64,000 nt of DNA from assembly GCF_009807035.1 (NCBI RefSeq), contig NZ_WUBI01000003.1, forward strand, positions 186,001-250,000, written 5' to 3'. Below are positions 1 to 8,996 of the stretch, piece by piece; positions within the stretch are counted from its first letter, which is position 1; the number at the start of each line of letters is the position of its first letter. The translations under genes were made by a program, and so were the position numbers. This DNA is from Paenibacillus dendrobii (GTDB taxonomy: Bacteria > Bacillota > Bacilli > Paenibacillales > Paenibacillaceae). The notes beneath the pieces were generated by a model, which saw nothing but the letters and a program-made list of their open reading frames with translations, did no database searches and was not told the origin of the DNA.

Positions 1-351
1 ACGGCCACACGATACATAAGTCTCGCTGATTTCTTTGAAAATGTGGAATCGGTCATTACTGCGATATGGGTAATCGGCAACTTCGTCAAGTTCTCGGTCG
101 TTCATTACGCGCTTGTGCTTGGTACAGCACAATGGCTAAACCTTTCAGACTATCGTCCCGTTGCATGGCCGATTGGAATTCTGACGATCATCATTAGTTT
201 CTGGAGCATGCCTAGCCAAATGGCCCTTAGCCACTATACCACTTTTGTTTTTCCATTCTACTCGCTCCTGTTTCAAACTCTCATTCCCGCACTCTTGTTG
301 CTGATTGCATATATTCGGATGCGGGATTCGAAAGGTGATCATTCATCATGA
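1..351 (+). CDS. Spore germination permease, GerAB family (5'-truncated by window edge)
   Basis: The reading frame is open from base 1, so the 5' end lies outside the window; a GTG at 43 is only an internal codon. The 116 visible residues match the C-terminal third of the complete paralogue at 1783-2874 (shared FFEN, AIW, GNFVK and AQWLNL blocks) and contain about three hydrophobic segments. GerAB proteins are APC-superfamily membrane subunits of germinant receptors in the spore inner membrane. The stop overlaps the start of the following gerAC gene by 4 bases, so the genes are translationally coupled. The germinant cannot be deduced. Confidence 0.9.
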   Translation, partial: TATRYISLADFFENVESVITAIWVIGNFVKFSVVHYALVLGTAQWLNLSDYRPVAWPIGILTIIISFWSMPSQMALSHYTTFVFPFYSLLFQTLIPALLLLIAYIRMRDSKGDHSS

Positions 352-1547
352 AACACAAAGCGCTTATTGTTGGTCGCATTGCCGCGTTGTTAGGCATTCT
401 TCAAATGCTTTGCGGATGCTGGGATCGAACGGAGATTAATGATATGGCTCTTGTCACGGCAGCGGCGATCGATAAGGACGAACGCGATGGCATCGAGCTA
501 TCCCTTCAAGTATTCATGCCACGGGCTTTGGGAAGCAACAGTGGCGGTTCGCAGGGCGGAGGAGGACAAAAGTTAACCTTGGTAAGATCAAGCAGAGGAC
601 AGAATATCGCAGATGCGGTCTCCAAAATTCAGACCAAGCTTCCCCGCAAAGTATTCTGGGGGCACTGTAAAGTATTTGTTCTTGGTGAGGAATTCGCTCG
701 CAAGGGCGTTAGAGAGGAAATGGATTTTTTGGCTCGACATCCCCAGCCTAGGGAAAGAGCGTATATGTTCGTAAGTAAGGGAAAAGCGATCGAGACTCTC
801 AACCTTCTCCCTCCCCTCGAACGATACTCCGCGGATATGATGAGGAAGCTATCGGAGCTTAAGATAGGACTTAAAGTGACCATGAAGGATTTCATTATCA
901 TGCTGGGCGGAGACAGTAAAGCGGCGGCTCTTCCCATGCTTGATATCCTCCCGCCTGAAGAAGGGGAGCAACCGTCCCAAGGAGTTCCGTACATTGCCGG
1001 CACTGCGGTTTTTAAGGAGGACAAGTTGATCGGGGATATCACACTACAAACAACAAGGGGGGTTTTATGGTTGACTAAAAAAATGGAGAAAGCGACGATC
1101 ACGGTGAGACCCAAAGACGCCAAAAGCGGATTTATTACAATCAACCCCAATCATCATGTGATCCATCAAACGCCCCGTATCGTCAACGGAAAATGGCAGG
1201 TACTGTTGAGCATCCAAACGAGCGGCGATCTGGTTCAAAACGGGACCAATTGGGATCCGATGAATCTGGATCTGCTTCATGCCATGGAAGCTGCGGTCCA
1301 AGATAGCATTAAAGATAAAATCGAACTGGCTTTAGATGAAGTTCAAAAAACGATGAAAGCAGATATACTCGGGTTTGCAGAAGATTTTCATAGGTCATAC
1401 CCTAGGCAATGGGGGAGAGTTAAGAACCGATGGGATGAAGTTTATCCGACAATTCAGGTGAAAACGGACATTCACGTGAACATTCGCAGACCTGGACTCA
1501 GCACCGTGCCGGTAGCGATACCTGAAGATGAGGTTAAAAAGAAATGA
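348..1547 (+). CDS. Spore germination lipoprotein, Ger(x)C family (GerAC)
   Basis: 399 residues. The N-terminus has a hydrophobic stretch followed by a lipobox-like LCGC (cysteine near residue 24) and then WDRTEINDMA, the W(D/N)xxEI block typical right after the lipid-modified cysteine in GerAC proteins. GerAC is the lipoprotein subunit of nutrient germinant receptors, on the outer face of the spore inner membrane. It overlaps gerAB upstream (ATGA) and the small gene downstream (ATGA), indicating one operon. A Gly/Ser-rich stretch near residues 60-75 looks like a flexible loop. No GerAA gene is visible; it probably lies upstream of the window. Confidence 0.93.
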   Translation: MKHKALIVGRIAALLGILQMLCGCWDRTEINDMALVTAAAIDKDERDGIELSLQVFMPRALGSNSGGSQGGGGQKLTLVRSSRGQNIADAVSKIQTKLPRKVFWGHCKVFVLGEEFARKGVREEMDFLARHPQPRERAYMFVSKGKAIETLNLLPPLERYSADMMRKLSELKIGLKVTMKDFIIMLGGDSKAAALPMLDILPPEEGEQPSQGVPYIAGTAVFKEDKLIGDITLQTTRGVLWLTKKMEKATITVRPKDAKSGFITINPNHHVIHQTPRIVNGKWQVLLSIQTSGDLVQNGTNWDPMNLDLLHAMEAAVQDSIKDKIELALDEVQKTMKADILGFAEDFHRSYPRQWGRVKNRWDEVYPTIQVKTDIHVNIRRPGLSTVPVAIPEDEVKKK

Positions 1548-1768
1548 AATGGGGAACATTCATTGGCGTCATGGTGATCATTGCCGCTATTTTCGCATAC
1601 GAATGGCCACGAATGAAGCAACTTCCCAAGAAGGATAAGGCTGCTTTTATCGCATTGCTCTCGATCGGTTGGATTTTGACCCTGTTTGATTTGCAAAATA
1701 TGGCGGGGCCCGCCACTGTTCTCGAAACCATATTCAAACCGTTCTCGAAGCTGCTGGATACGAGGTAA
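1544..1768 (+). CDS. Small membrane protein in germination operon
   Basis: 74 residues with two hydrophobic segments (about 5-19 and 36-50) separated by a basic, Pro/Lys-rich loop. The start overlaps the gerAC stop by 4 bases, and the second gerAB follows 14 bases later, so it is firmly inside the operon. I recognise no named family. Small two-helix proteins in this position (GerD- or GerX-like accessories) have been noted beside germinant receptor genes, but assigning such a role here is inference from position only. Confidence 0.7.
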   Translation: MKWGTFIGVMVIIAAIFAYEWPRMKQLPKKDKAAFIALLSIGWILTLFDLQNMAGPATVLETIFKPFSKLLDTR

Positions 1769-1782
1769 AGGAGGAATGAAAT

Positions 1783-2874
1783 ATGATCGAAAAAGGAAAA
1801 ATCTCCGGTATGCAGATGGGATTCATGATGTATCCAACCGTTGTTTCCACGGCAATTCTCATGGTCCCAAGTGTTACGGAGAAATATGCCCATAACGACC
1901 TATGGATTTCTACCCTACTTGCTTCGTTGGTCGGTTTTATTTCGATGTATATCGCGTACCAATTGCATCGTTTGTATCCGAACCAAACCGTGATTCAATA
2001 CAGTGTACATATCATCCCAAGACTTGCCGGCAAAGTGCTCGGGCTACTCTTTTTGTTTTTTTATTTGCATTCGACGGGCGCCGTTGTACGCGAATATGCG
2101 GATTTTATTTCAGACGCGTTTCTTCCCCAGACGCCCATGATTTTTATCGCTTCATCGTTGCTGCTTCTGTCCGCGTTTTCTGTACGCTATGGAGTTGAAA
2201 GCGTTGCGAGAAGTGCGTTTATCTTTACGATCATCTTTGCATTCCCCGTCATATTCCTGTTGCTGCTGATTCCTGATCTGACTCCCGGGAACATTCTCCC
2301 GGTCATGGAGCACGGAATCCTGCCGTCCCTTCGTGGCGCGATCGTACCCCAGTCATGGTTTAGTGAGTTTTTCATGATTTCTTTCTTCCTCCCTTTCCTG
2401 TCCGATATTAGAAAAGGAAGAAAATGGGGACTGATTTCTGTGTTTGCTGCCATGATCAGCCTTACCACCATCAACCTTACCATCCTGCTCCTTTTCGGAG
2501 ATAGGGTATCCGGGATGTCCTATCCGGTATTAAACGCCTTTCGCTACATCAGAATGGGCGTTTTTTTCGAGAATTTCGAGGCGATCATCATGGCCATTTG
2601 GATTCTCGGCAACTTTGTTAAAGTCTCCGTATTTTATTACTCGGCATCGCTTGGTCTTGCCCAATGGTTAAATCTAAAGGATATTAAACCTGTCGTTTTG
2701 CCTCTTGGCATTCTAATTATAATTTTCGCGTATTGGAGCTTGCCTTCCTTTCAAGATGTTACCTATTATCTCACCGGTACTTTTGCTTACTACGGGCCCC
2801 TCATGCAAACGATTATTCCTGCATGCCTTCTCTCGATCGCTTTCGTTCGAAGAAAACGACCGTCTTCCTCGTAA
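1783..2874 (+). CDS. Spore germination permease, GerAB family
   Basis: 363 residues, the usual length for GerAB, with about ten hydrophobic segments and little soluble sequence. An AAAGGAGG site precedes the ATG. It is the second GerAB-type permease of this operon, paralogous to the truncated copy at the window start. In germinant receptors this subunit is thought to bind or sense the germinant. Two B subunits flanking one C subunit suggest alternative receptor assemblies or a two-B receptor. A hairpin terminator about 95 bases downstream closes the operon. Confidence 0.93.
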   Translation: MIEKGKISGMQMGFMMYPTVVSTAILMVPSVTEKYAHNDLWISTLLASLVGFISMYIAYQLHRLYPNQTVIQYSVHIIPRLAGKVLGLLFLFFYLHSTGAVVREYADFISDAFLPQTPMIFIASSLLLLSAFSVRYGVESVARSAFIFTIIFAFPVIFLLLLIPDLTPGNILPVMEHGILPSLRGAIVPQSWFSEFFMISFFLPFLSDIRKGRKWGLISVFAAMISLTTINLTILLLFGDRVSGMSYPVLNAFRYIRMGVFFENFEAIIMAIWILGNFVKVSVFYYSASLGLAQWLNLKDIKPVVLPLGILIIIFAYWSLPSFQDVTYYLTGTFAYYGPLMQTIIPACLLSIAFVRRKRPSSS

Positions 2875-2967
2875 CGCTAATCTCAAGAAGGAAATTACCT
2901 CGAGAAACAAGTTTCGTTTCAATAGTTATATCAATGTTGTTCATTTCAAATATTGTACTCAACGTTA

Positions 2968-3005
2968 AAAACCCTTACCACTTCTTCCGAAGCGATAAGG
3001 GTTTT
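2968..3005. terminator. Bidirectional rho-independent terminator
   Basis: Ten-base perfect inverted repeat AAAACCCTTA / TAAGGGTTTT with an 18-base loop. The A-rich and T-rich ends allow termination in both directions. It lies between the plus-strand ger operon and the minus-strand gene ending at 3058. Confidence 0.8.
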
Positions 3006-3057
3006 GATCATGTTGATTTGCTTTGAATCCTGGATTCGATTACTTCAATTCTTCCGC

Positions 3058-3240
3058 TTACTTCTCTACTATTTTCCGCGGCATCTTGATCACTGCGAGC
3101 AGCACGCAGCCCATACCTGCTCCGGACAGCAATCCATCCGTGAAATCATTCAAAACCACGCCCGTATGCTTCAGAACCAATGGCCCCACGATCATCAGCA
3201 TGCCTGCCGCGATGACATATTGAAAGGCTTTTTTACTCAT
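3058..3240 (-). CDS. Small two-helix membrane protein, unknown function
   Basis: 60 residues with two hydrophobic segments (about 7-22 and 38-52) separated by a short polar loop, and a basic C-terminus. A clear GAGGAGG site stands about 7 bases before the ATG, which supports translation. It lies 82 bases downstream of the ABC exporter operon on the same strand and could be its last gene. I recognise no family. Confidence 0.6.
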   Translation of the reverse strand: MSKKAFQYVIAAGMLMIVGPLVLKHTGVVLNDFTDGLLSGAGMGCVLLAVIKMPRKIVEK

Positions 3241-3322
3241 TGGAAAATCCTCCTCAATGTATATGATTAAAGGTATGCTACACTTTTTATACTTGATGAC
3301 TGAATTTCCATGTGCCCTATGA

Positions 3323-4618
3323 CTAGATTTTATACGCCTTCATCGCCTTGCGCAGCTCTTTGAACGATGGACGCTTGCCGTACATCAGAACGCCGGTGCG
3401 ATAGATCTTCGCAGACAGCCAGCCGAACACGAGGATCGAACATATCAAGAGTGCGAGCGAGATCAGGATCTGCCACGTCGGTACCTCGCCCATGCCAACA
3501 CGTACTAACATCGCGGTCGGCGCCGTGAACGGGATAAAGCTGGTAACTTTGATCAACATGCTGCCTGGGGCGTTGATACTGAAAATACCGATGTAGAACG
3601 CGGCCAGGCCAAGCATTGTAATAGGCATTACCGCCTGCCCCAGCTCCTCGGTACGGCTCACCATGGAACCGATGGCGGCGTACAGCACCGCGAACAGGAA
3701 GTAACCGAAGATGTAGAAGGCCAGGCCGAACAGCAGCACCTCCATGTTAATATCCGTCAGGCTAAGGTGAAATTCTTTCAGCATGCCGACGTTATTCGGC
3801 AGCATCAGGTTGGCTCCGATCACGATGCCGAACACAGCGATCTGAACGATCCCCACCAAGAATATCCCGATGATTTTGCCAAACATCTGGTTGAGGGGCT
3901 TCACGCTGGTAATGAGAATCTCCATAATGCGTGAGCTCTTCTCAGCGGTAATTTCCGCTGCGATCATATTGCCTGTCATCATGTTGGAGCTGAAGAACAG
4001 TATCATCAGGAAATAGACAGTCACGTAATTCATGATTTTCTGGTTTCTGTCCTTCTCCGCATCATTGCCCGCGCTGGCTTTGGCGTCATCGGAGATATCC
4101 GTTGAGCTGAAGGACACCGGCTTATTCAACGCGGCAATTTGCTCCGCCGTCAAGGAATCCTTTGTAATCAAGGTCGTTTTGACGTTTTGCAAGGCTCCTT
4201 GCAGATAGGTGCCGAGGCTCTGACTCATATCTCCGTTGCCAGCGTAAACCACCTTCGGGAATGACTTGTCACCTGGGTCTTCCTCAAATTTGAGGTAGCC
4301 TTCCAGCTTGTCGTCCTTGACATCCTGCTTCAGTTGATCCTCGCTGCTTCCCTCATATTTCACGAAGGCGTAATCCTTGCTGCCTGCAGCCGCCGCAAAC
4401 TTCTCCAGCTCCGCCGCGGTCTCCTGCTGACTGCCGTACATAAGGCCGATCTGCGTAGCCTTGCCGTCATCCCCTCCGCTGAATTGCTTGATCAGGTACG
4501 GCAGATTCATGCCGATCGTGATGACGATAGCGAGCACCAGCGTCGTGATCAGAAAGGATTTCGTTTTGACTTTATTTTTAAACGTGAATCCGATTATGGT
4601 TCCCAAATTGTTATTCAT
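3323..4618 (-). CDS. ABC-2 type transporter permease (NatB/YhaP-like)
   Basis: 431 residues. One N-terminal membrane helix (about 21-41) is followed by an extracytoplasmic domain of about 160 residues and then five to six C-terminal helices, the layout of ABC-2 permeases such as Bacillus NatB and YhaP. Its start overlaps the end of the ATPase gene by 8 bases, so the two are coupled and presumably form one exporter. The family includes sodium, drug and antimicrobial-peptide exporters; the substrate cannot be read from sequence. Confidence 0.85.
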   Translation of the reverse strand: MNNNLGTIIGFTFKNKVKTKSFLITTLVLAIVITIGMNLPYLIKQFSGGDDGKATQIGLMYGSQQETAAELEKFAAAAGSKDYAFVKYEGSSEDQLKQDVKDDKLEGYLKFEEDPGDKSFPKVVYAGNGDMSQSLGTYLQGALQNVKTTLITKDSLTAEQIAALNKPVSFSSTDISDDAKASAGNDAEKDRNQKIMNYVTVYFLMILFFSSNMMTGNMIAAEITAEKSSRIMEILITSVKPLNQMFGKIIGIFLVGIVQIAVFGIVIGANLMLPNNVGMLKEFHLSLTDINMEVLLFGLAFYIFGYFLFAVLYAAIGSMVSRTEELGQAVMPITMLGLAAFYIGIFSINAPGSMLIKVTSFIPFTAPTAMLVRVGMGEVPTWQILISLALLICSILVFGWLSAKIYRTGVLMYGKRPSFKELRKAMKAYKI

Positions 4619-5513
4619 TGGACTCCCCCACCTCTTGAATGAAGATTTGGTTCAGTGTCGGCTCCTTGATTTCGAAGCGCTCCACCGTCGTTTCCGCCAT
4701 CGCATGCTGCAGGATCAACTGGGCTGTTTCCGGTGTGCGGATATGAATATGATACCCCCGGTCCACACGATCTACCGACTTGACTCCCGGAATGGAATCC
4801 AGCCGATCCACTTGTCCTTGAGTGTACAAAATCACTTCCTCACGCGGATAACGGCTTTTGATTTCTTTAATGTCTCCCTGCACGACCGTATTCGACCGGT
4901 CAAGGATCGTGATGCGGCGGCACAGTTCCTCGACATGTTCCATGCGGTGGGTAGAGAATAAGATGCTCGTTCCGTTGTCCCGCAGCTCCTTGACTGTAGC
5001 CTTGAGCAGCTCCACATTCACCGGATCCAAGCCGCTGAAGGCTTCATCCAAAATCAAGATTTGCGGCTTGTGCACGATGGCTGCGATAAAGCCCATTTTC
5101 TGCTGATTGCCCTTGGACAGCTCTTCAATCCGTTTATCGTAATACTCAGGCACCTCGAACCTGTCGAGCCAATAGCGCAAGCTTTTGTCCGCATCCTGTT
5201 TGGACATGCCGCGGAGGCGGGCAAGATAAACGATCTGATCGCTGATCTTCACTTTCGGATACAATCCCCGTTCTTCCGGCAGATATCCCATGACCCGCGT
5301 CAGCTCATTGCTGTATGCCTTGCCGTGGTAAAGGATGTCCCCGCCATCCGGGTAAATCAGCCCCAGCACCATCCGCATGGTTGTTGTCTTGCCGGCGCCG
5401 TTCGCGCCCAATAACCCGTAAATCTCGCCCTGCTCCACCTGAAGCGAAATGTTGTTGACTGCCGTCTTCTCCCCATACTGCTTAAACACATGATCCAGTT
5501 GTAGCGATACCAT
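4611..5513 (-). CDS. ABC transporter ATP-binding protein (NatA/YhaQ-like)
   Basis: 300 residues from the ATG at 5513, chosen because AAAGGGG precedes it and it begins 2 bases after the upstream gene ends; a longer reading frame to 5567 would overlap that gene. It has Walker A GANGAGKTT (about residue 36), signature LSKGNQQK, Walker B LILDEAFSGLDP and an H-loop STHRMEH. The C-terminal extension of about 80 residues after the nucleotide-binding domain resembles that of NatA/YhaQ-type exporter ATPases. Paired with the downstream permease. Confidence 0.92.
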   Translation of the reverse strand: MVSLQLDHVFKQYGEKTAVNNISLQVEQGEIYGLLGANGAGKTTTMRMVLGLIYPDGGDILYHGKAYSNELTRVMGYLPEERGLYPKVKISDQIVYLARLRGMSKQDADKSLRYWLDRFEVPEYYDKRIEELSKGNQQKMGFIAAIVHKPQILILDEAFSGLDPVNVELLKATVKELRDNGTSILFSTHRMEHVEELCRRITILDRSNTVVQGDIKEIKSRYPREEVILYTQGQVDRLDSIPGVKSVDRVDRGYHIHIRTPETAQLILQHAMAETTVERFEIKEPTLNQIFIQEVGESNE

Positions 5514-5515
5514 GT

Positions 5516-6430
5516 TTATTCCCCTTTCCCTGACTGCGTTCCAGCAGGCAGATGGCCTTTTAGCCATAGGCTTAATATTTCATCAAGCTCAAGCGTTCGG
5601 GTCTTTAAAACCGTTATTCCCGAGTCATGCAAAATCCGCTCCGTCGCTTGGCACTCCGTTGTTATCATTCGTAAGACACCTTGCATTTCCTGCTGTACCT
5701 GGATAATTCCCGGCAAATCTTCGGCAAGCTCAGGACTTCCATTCATCCAAACCTCTTTCCAGTTGTCCATCATGCTGTCTTTTTCCGCCATGCCATGCAA
5801 CTTACCGTGATGCAAGAGCAGCACATAGTCCGCCAGTCTTTTGACCTCATCAACGATATGCGTTGACAGCAGAATGGTGGCCTCGCCCGATTCCATGTAG
5901 CTTCTCAGTTCATCAATCATGAGCTTCCAGGCGAAGGGATCAAGCCCCGACGAGGGTTCATCCAGCAGCAGCAGCTTCGGACGCGGCGCAAGCGCTGCTG
6001 AGATCTCGTATTTACGCCGCTCTCCCTTGGACATTTTCTTCAGCTTGATGTTCCGCGGAACCTTGAATTTCCCGAGCAGCTCTTCAAAATACATCTGATC
6101 CCACTCGGGATACCACTGTGCCCGAAACTCCGCCGCTTCCTCTGCGGTCAGGTTATCCTCCTCACTGCTGGACTTCTCGGACACGAAACCGATCTGGCAC
6201 CGGATATGCTGCGGAATCTCCTGCTTGTAGCTCTCGCCGAACCAGGAAATGCTGCCCCGGTCGGGAAAAACGATTTTCAGCATCATATGCATGAGCGTGC
6301 TTTTGCCCGAGCCGTTCTCCCCGATCAGTCCAATGACATAACCCTTGGGAAGTTTCAGATCGATGGGGCCGATCAGCTTTTGCCGCATTTTCTTCTCAAT
6401 ACCCTTCATTTCAATGGCGACCTGTTCCAT
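5516..6430 (-). CDS. ABC transporter ATP-binding protein (YtrB-like)
   Basis: 304 residues. Walker A GENGSGKST (about 37), signature MSKGERRK, Walker B LLLLDEPSSGLDP and H-loop STHIVDE are intact, so this is a complete ATPase. Its ATG follows directly after the TAG of the GntR-type regulator. A GntR regulator followed by this type of ATPase is the arrangement of ytrAB-like exporters that respond to cell-wall antibiotics. The likely membrane partner is the protein at 6919-7638; the operon's second ATPase has its own permease at 3323-4618. Confidence 0.92.
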   Translation of the reverse strand: MEQVAIEMKGIEKKMRQKLIGPIDLKLPKGYVIGLIGENGSGKSTLMHMMLKIVFPDRGSISWFGESYKQEIPQHIRCQIGFVSEKSSSEEDNLTAEEAAEFRAQWYPEWDQMYFEELLGKFKVPRNIKLKKMSKGERRKYEISAALAPRPKLLLLDEPSSGLDPFAWKLMIDELRSYMESGEATILLSTHIVDEVKRLADYVLLLHHGKLHGMAEKDSMMDNWKEVWMNGSPELAEDLPGIIQVQQEMQGVLRMITTECQATERILHDSGITVLKTRTLELDEILSLWLKGHLPAGTQSGKGE

Positions 6431-6850
6431 CTAAGCATCACCTTCTCCCTTTAACGGATGATATTTCTGATTTAATATCCTTAAGAACAGTTGTTTCAGT
6501 TCTTCCTCTTCGCATTTGACGGAAATGCCGACATCGACTGCCGAGCTCAGCGCCTCTTCTACTGCTTCCCGTCTGAACACTTCTCGCTGTGAATCCCCGA
6601 CCTTGGCGACAAACGTTCCGGTTCCTTGCTTCGTCCGCAGCAGCCCTTCGCCTTCCAGGTCCTGATACACCCGGCGAACCGTAATGACGCTGCAGTTTAA
6701 TCCTCCTGCAAATTCCCGGATGGATGGCAATAGGGTTCCCTCCTTGATTTGTCCGCTGATGATCAGCGATCTTAACTGGGATTCGATCTGATGGTAAAGC
6801 GGTTCAGCGCTGTTTTCATTCAGTTGTATAGGAATCCACACCTTTCGCAC
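6431..6850 (-). CDS. GntR-family repressor, YtrA subfamily
   Basis: 139 residues, short as in YtrA regulators that lack a large effector domain. The N-terminal winged helix includes PLYHQIESQLRSLI, then LLPSIREFA and the recognition region VITVRRVYQDLE, ending with LLRTKQGTGTFV near residue 80. The C-terminal 55 residues are a short helical dimerisation region. The start is GTG at 6850 with GAGGTGAG just before it. It sits inside the ABC operon it probably represses; perfect palindromes upstream of the operon (7677-7728) are the obvious operator candidates. Confidence 0.9.
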   Translation of the reverse strand: MRKVWIPIQLNENSAEPLYHQIESQLRSLIISGQIKEGTLLPSIREFAGGLNCSVITVRRVYQDLEGEGLLRTKQGTGTFVAKVGDSQREVFRREAVEEALSSAVDVGISVKCEEEELKQLFLRILNQKYHPLKGEGDA

Positions 6851-6918
6851 CTCACCTCTTGCTTCTCGAACAGTCGCCGCTTCGGCGCTCTATTGACGGG
6901 GAGCCTATATTTATCTTG

Positions 6919-7638
6919 TTACACCAGATCTCTGCTTCTAAGCTTACGTAATGTTATTCTTGAAAAAAGCGTCAAACTTGCCGCTGCTGCTGCAAGCATC
7001 GACCACATGATCGGAGACAGCAGACTCCATTTTGCCGCCATTTCAATCGAGAAATTCAGAAGATTGCCGCCGCATAGTTTGATAGTGGCTGCCGTAATCA
7101 CCGCCACTGCGAGCAGGATGAATGTCGATCTGAAATAGGCCTTGCCGTGATTCGAAAATTCAAAGTACATGTATGGTCCCGTCATCAATATTCCGTATCC
7201 AATCCAGGTAAGTGCTAATGCCAGATAGCCTGCAATCGTCATTTCGCTGCGGACTGGCTCGGCAATCCAATACATCAGACCGAAGAACACGATCCCGTTA
7301 ATCACAAAGGCCAAAAAGCTTTGCATCAGCCGGTACGCAATCACCACATGGTCTGAAATCGGCAGTGCACGAAAATAGGCAAGCATATGCGTATATGAAT
7401 CTTCGCTTAAGTACTTAAAGGATCTTCTGCAGAAATAGAAGCCCAGCATCGGCATCAGTAGTAAAAACAAACCATCCGTCACCGGACTTACATACTTGGG
7501 TGCTTCCATCTGCCCTCTAATCGCCATGCCAAACGTAAAAGCCATGTAAGCGGCAAATACAATCGTCCACATAAAATACTTTTTCTCGCCTTTCAAATCT
7601 TTGAGGATCATGGACCAGGCTCTCTTCGTGTTTTCCAA
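6919..7638 (-). CDS. Membrane protein, probable ABC exporter permease subunit
   Basis: 239 residues with about six hydrophobic segments and a short cytoplasmic N-terminus containing LKDLKGEKK. No Walker motifs. It is the first gene of the operon, 68 bases upstream of the GntR gene, and likely partners the YtrB-like ATPase. ABC-2 type permease subunits of about 240 residues are common in such loci. Family assignment rests on topology and neighbourhood rather than a diagnostic motif. Confidence 0.7.
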   Translation of the reverse strand: MENTKRAWSMILKDLKGEKKYFMWTIVFAAYMAFTFGMAIRGQMEAPKYVSPVTDGLFLLLMPMLGFYFCRRSFKYLSEDSYTHMLAYFRALPISDHVVIAYRLMQSFLAFVINGIVFFGLMYWIAEPVRSEMTIAGYLALALTWIGYGILMTGPYMYFEFSNHGKAYFRSTFILLAVAVITAATIKLCGGNLLNFSIEMAAKWSLLSPIMWSMLAAAAASLTLFSRITLRKLRSRDLV

Positions 7639-7676
7639 ACGGCTCTCCCCCGCTCATTCTTCGTTATCTGTTAAGT

Positions 7677-7728
7677 GTGTATATACACCTCATCGGTGTG
7701 CTTACTGTGTATATCTTTATACACAGTA
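7677..7728 (-). promoter_or_regulatory. Palindromic operators, candidate YtrA-like repressor sites
   Basis: Two palindromes lie 39-90 bases upstream of the operon's first start codon. One is a perfect repeat of 11-base arms, TACTGTGTATA (7703-7713) and TATACACAGTA (7718-7728), 4 bases apart. The other is the 12-base palindrome GTGTATATACAC (7677-7688). Both share the GTGTATA/TATACAC core, and a further AGTGTA half-site is at 7732. Symmetry, shared core and position support operator function. Binding by the GntR protein is inference. Confidence 0.65.
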
Positions 7729-7802
7729 TATAGTGTAACTTTCCAACACGCAATAGGAATTCCATAAATATTTTGGAAAATTTTATAATACGATTTCTCG
7801 CA

Positions 7803-7842
7803 CAAAAAAAAGGCCCGAACTCCCTAATAGAGCTCTGAGCCT
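7803..7842 (-). terminator. Rho-independent terminator
   Basis: Read on the minus strand: AGGCTCAGAGCTC, a short loop, then GGAGTTCGGGCCT (paired with G-U wobbles) and a run of T. It ends transcription of the 7869-8762 gene, 27 bases past its stop. Confidence 0.75.
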
Positions 7843-7868
7843 GATCATTCAACAATCGATCATCCATA

Positions 7869-8762
7869 TTAATATACAAAAGTTCCGGGATTTCTGGTAT
7901 AAAAATCAAGCATCGTCTGTGCGTCTTGCGCTTTTTCCGCAGGTACTTCGATCTCGAGCATCGTGAACATGGCATTGCTTTGCCCGAGATACTGAAATGC
8001 CGCACCGTATGTTTCATACGCCTCTGCATCCTTTTTCAATCTGTATTGCACGATATGCTCATTCAATTCTACTCTACTCTTGAACACAGGTGTATCCTCA
8101 GCAAAACCTTGTTCTTCCGCCCATTTTTTCTTCGCCGGAAAAAGACTCCCAATCTTTCCGATCGCGCAACCCATACAAGGACCAACATCCAAATAAGTCA
8201 TATGAATGCCAGGGTCCGCCGGGTCTCGCATCTCGATTTTAACAGAGCCATCCATACCTGTATCCGCCAGGGTAACCTCCCAGTGACGCGGTGCGAGCAT
8301 GAGATAGCCATAGGTACTGCTTTCATTCAAAAGGTAGGCTCCCCAGCGCGTCGAATCCGAAGACGGAAGGGATATTCCTTGAATCACCGGCAGTTCCTTA
8401 TGCGGAAGATTGGATGGAATATACTCACCGTAAAATTTGCCTGATATGCAATACAGCGGAATTTGCTTGATGCGTTTTTCTGACGATTGCTCCAGCTTAA
8501 GCACACCGCATTGAACTGCCGGTTGCTTGCTCATACTCTCGGGATCATCTGCACTCGGGCCTTGCTTTGAATCAGACGGCTTTCCGGATACGGGTGGCGT
8601 TTCGTTCTGATTTGTCTGCCTAGTTTCTTGTTGCTCGTCTGCCGACATCTTTGCGGGGTTCGAGAGCGAGGTTGTAAACAGTAATGTTACGATAGCTGCT
8701 ACTGCCAGAACATAACGTCTGGCCCTCTGACCCTCCTGTTTCCAAAAGCCGTTACGTTTCAT
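7869..8762 (-). CDS. Exported or membrane-anchored protein, unknown function
   Basis: 297 residues. A basic N-terminus and a hydrophobic helix (about 17-34) form a signal peptide or anchor. A Gln/Asn/Ser/Pro-rich linker to about residue 80 precedes a globular domain of about 215 residues with four cysteines (CGV, YCIS, GPCMGC). The domain may belong to a family such as DUF4850, but I cannot confirm this. It has its own terminator and is not obviously in an operon with its neighbours. Confidence 0.65.
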   Translation of the reverse strand: MKRNGFWKQEGQRARRYVLAVAAIVTLLFTTSLSNPAKMSADEQQETRQTNQNETPPVSGKPSDSKQGPSADDPESMSKQPAVQCGVLKLEQSSEKRIKQIPLYCISGKFYGEYIPSNLPHKELPVIQGISLPSSDSTRWGAYLLNESSTYGYLMLAPRHWEVTLADTGMDGSVKIEMRDPADPGIHMTYLDVGPCMGCAIGKIGSLFPAKKKWAEEQGFAEDTPVFKSRVELNEHIVQYRLKKDAEAYETYGAAFQYLGQSNAMFTMLEIEVPAEKAQDAQTMLDFYTRNPGTFVY

Positions 8763-8996
8763 GTGGATCCCGGACCTTTTCAGTGATTTAGAGGTTCACC
8801 CTTATAAACTTTAAACGTGATCAGGAAGCATAATGTTACCGTTTATTTTTATGGCGTTCCTTTATTAATACCCACATTCTAGGTCCAAGAACATAGGAAT
8901 CAAGTAAAAATGCGATTTTTCCCATCCACCCCTCACCCAAATGATACGGCAGACTTATGATATTCCGCCCAGATACTATTATGAGTCAGAACGAAC

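Noticed and set aside
5514..5567. N-terminal extension of the NatA-like ATPase
   Set aside because: It would overlap the upstream ATPase gene; the ATG at 5513 has a good ribosome site and matches the usual family start.
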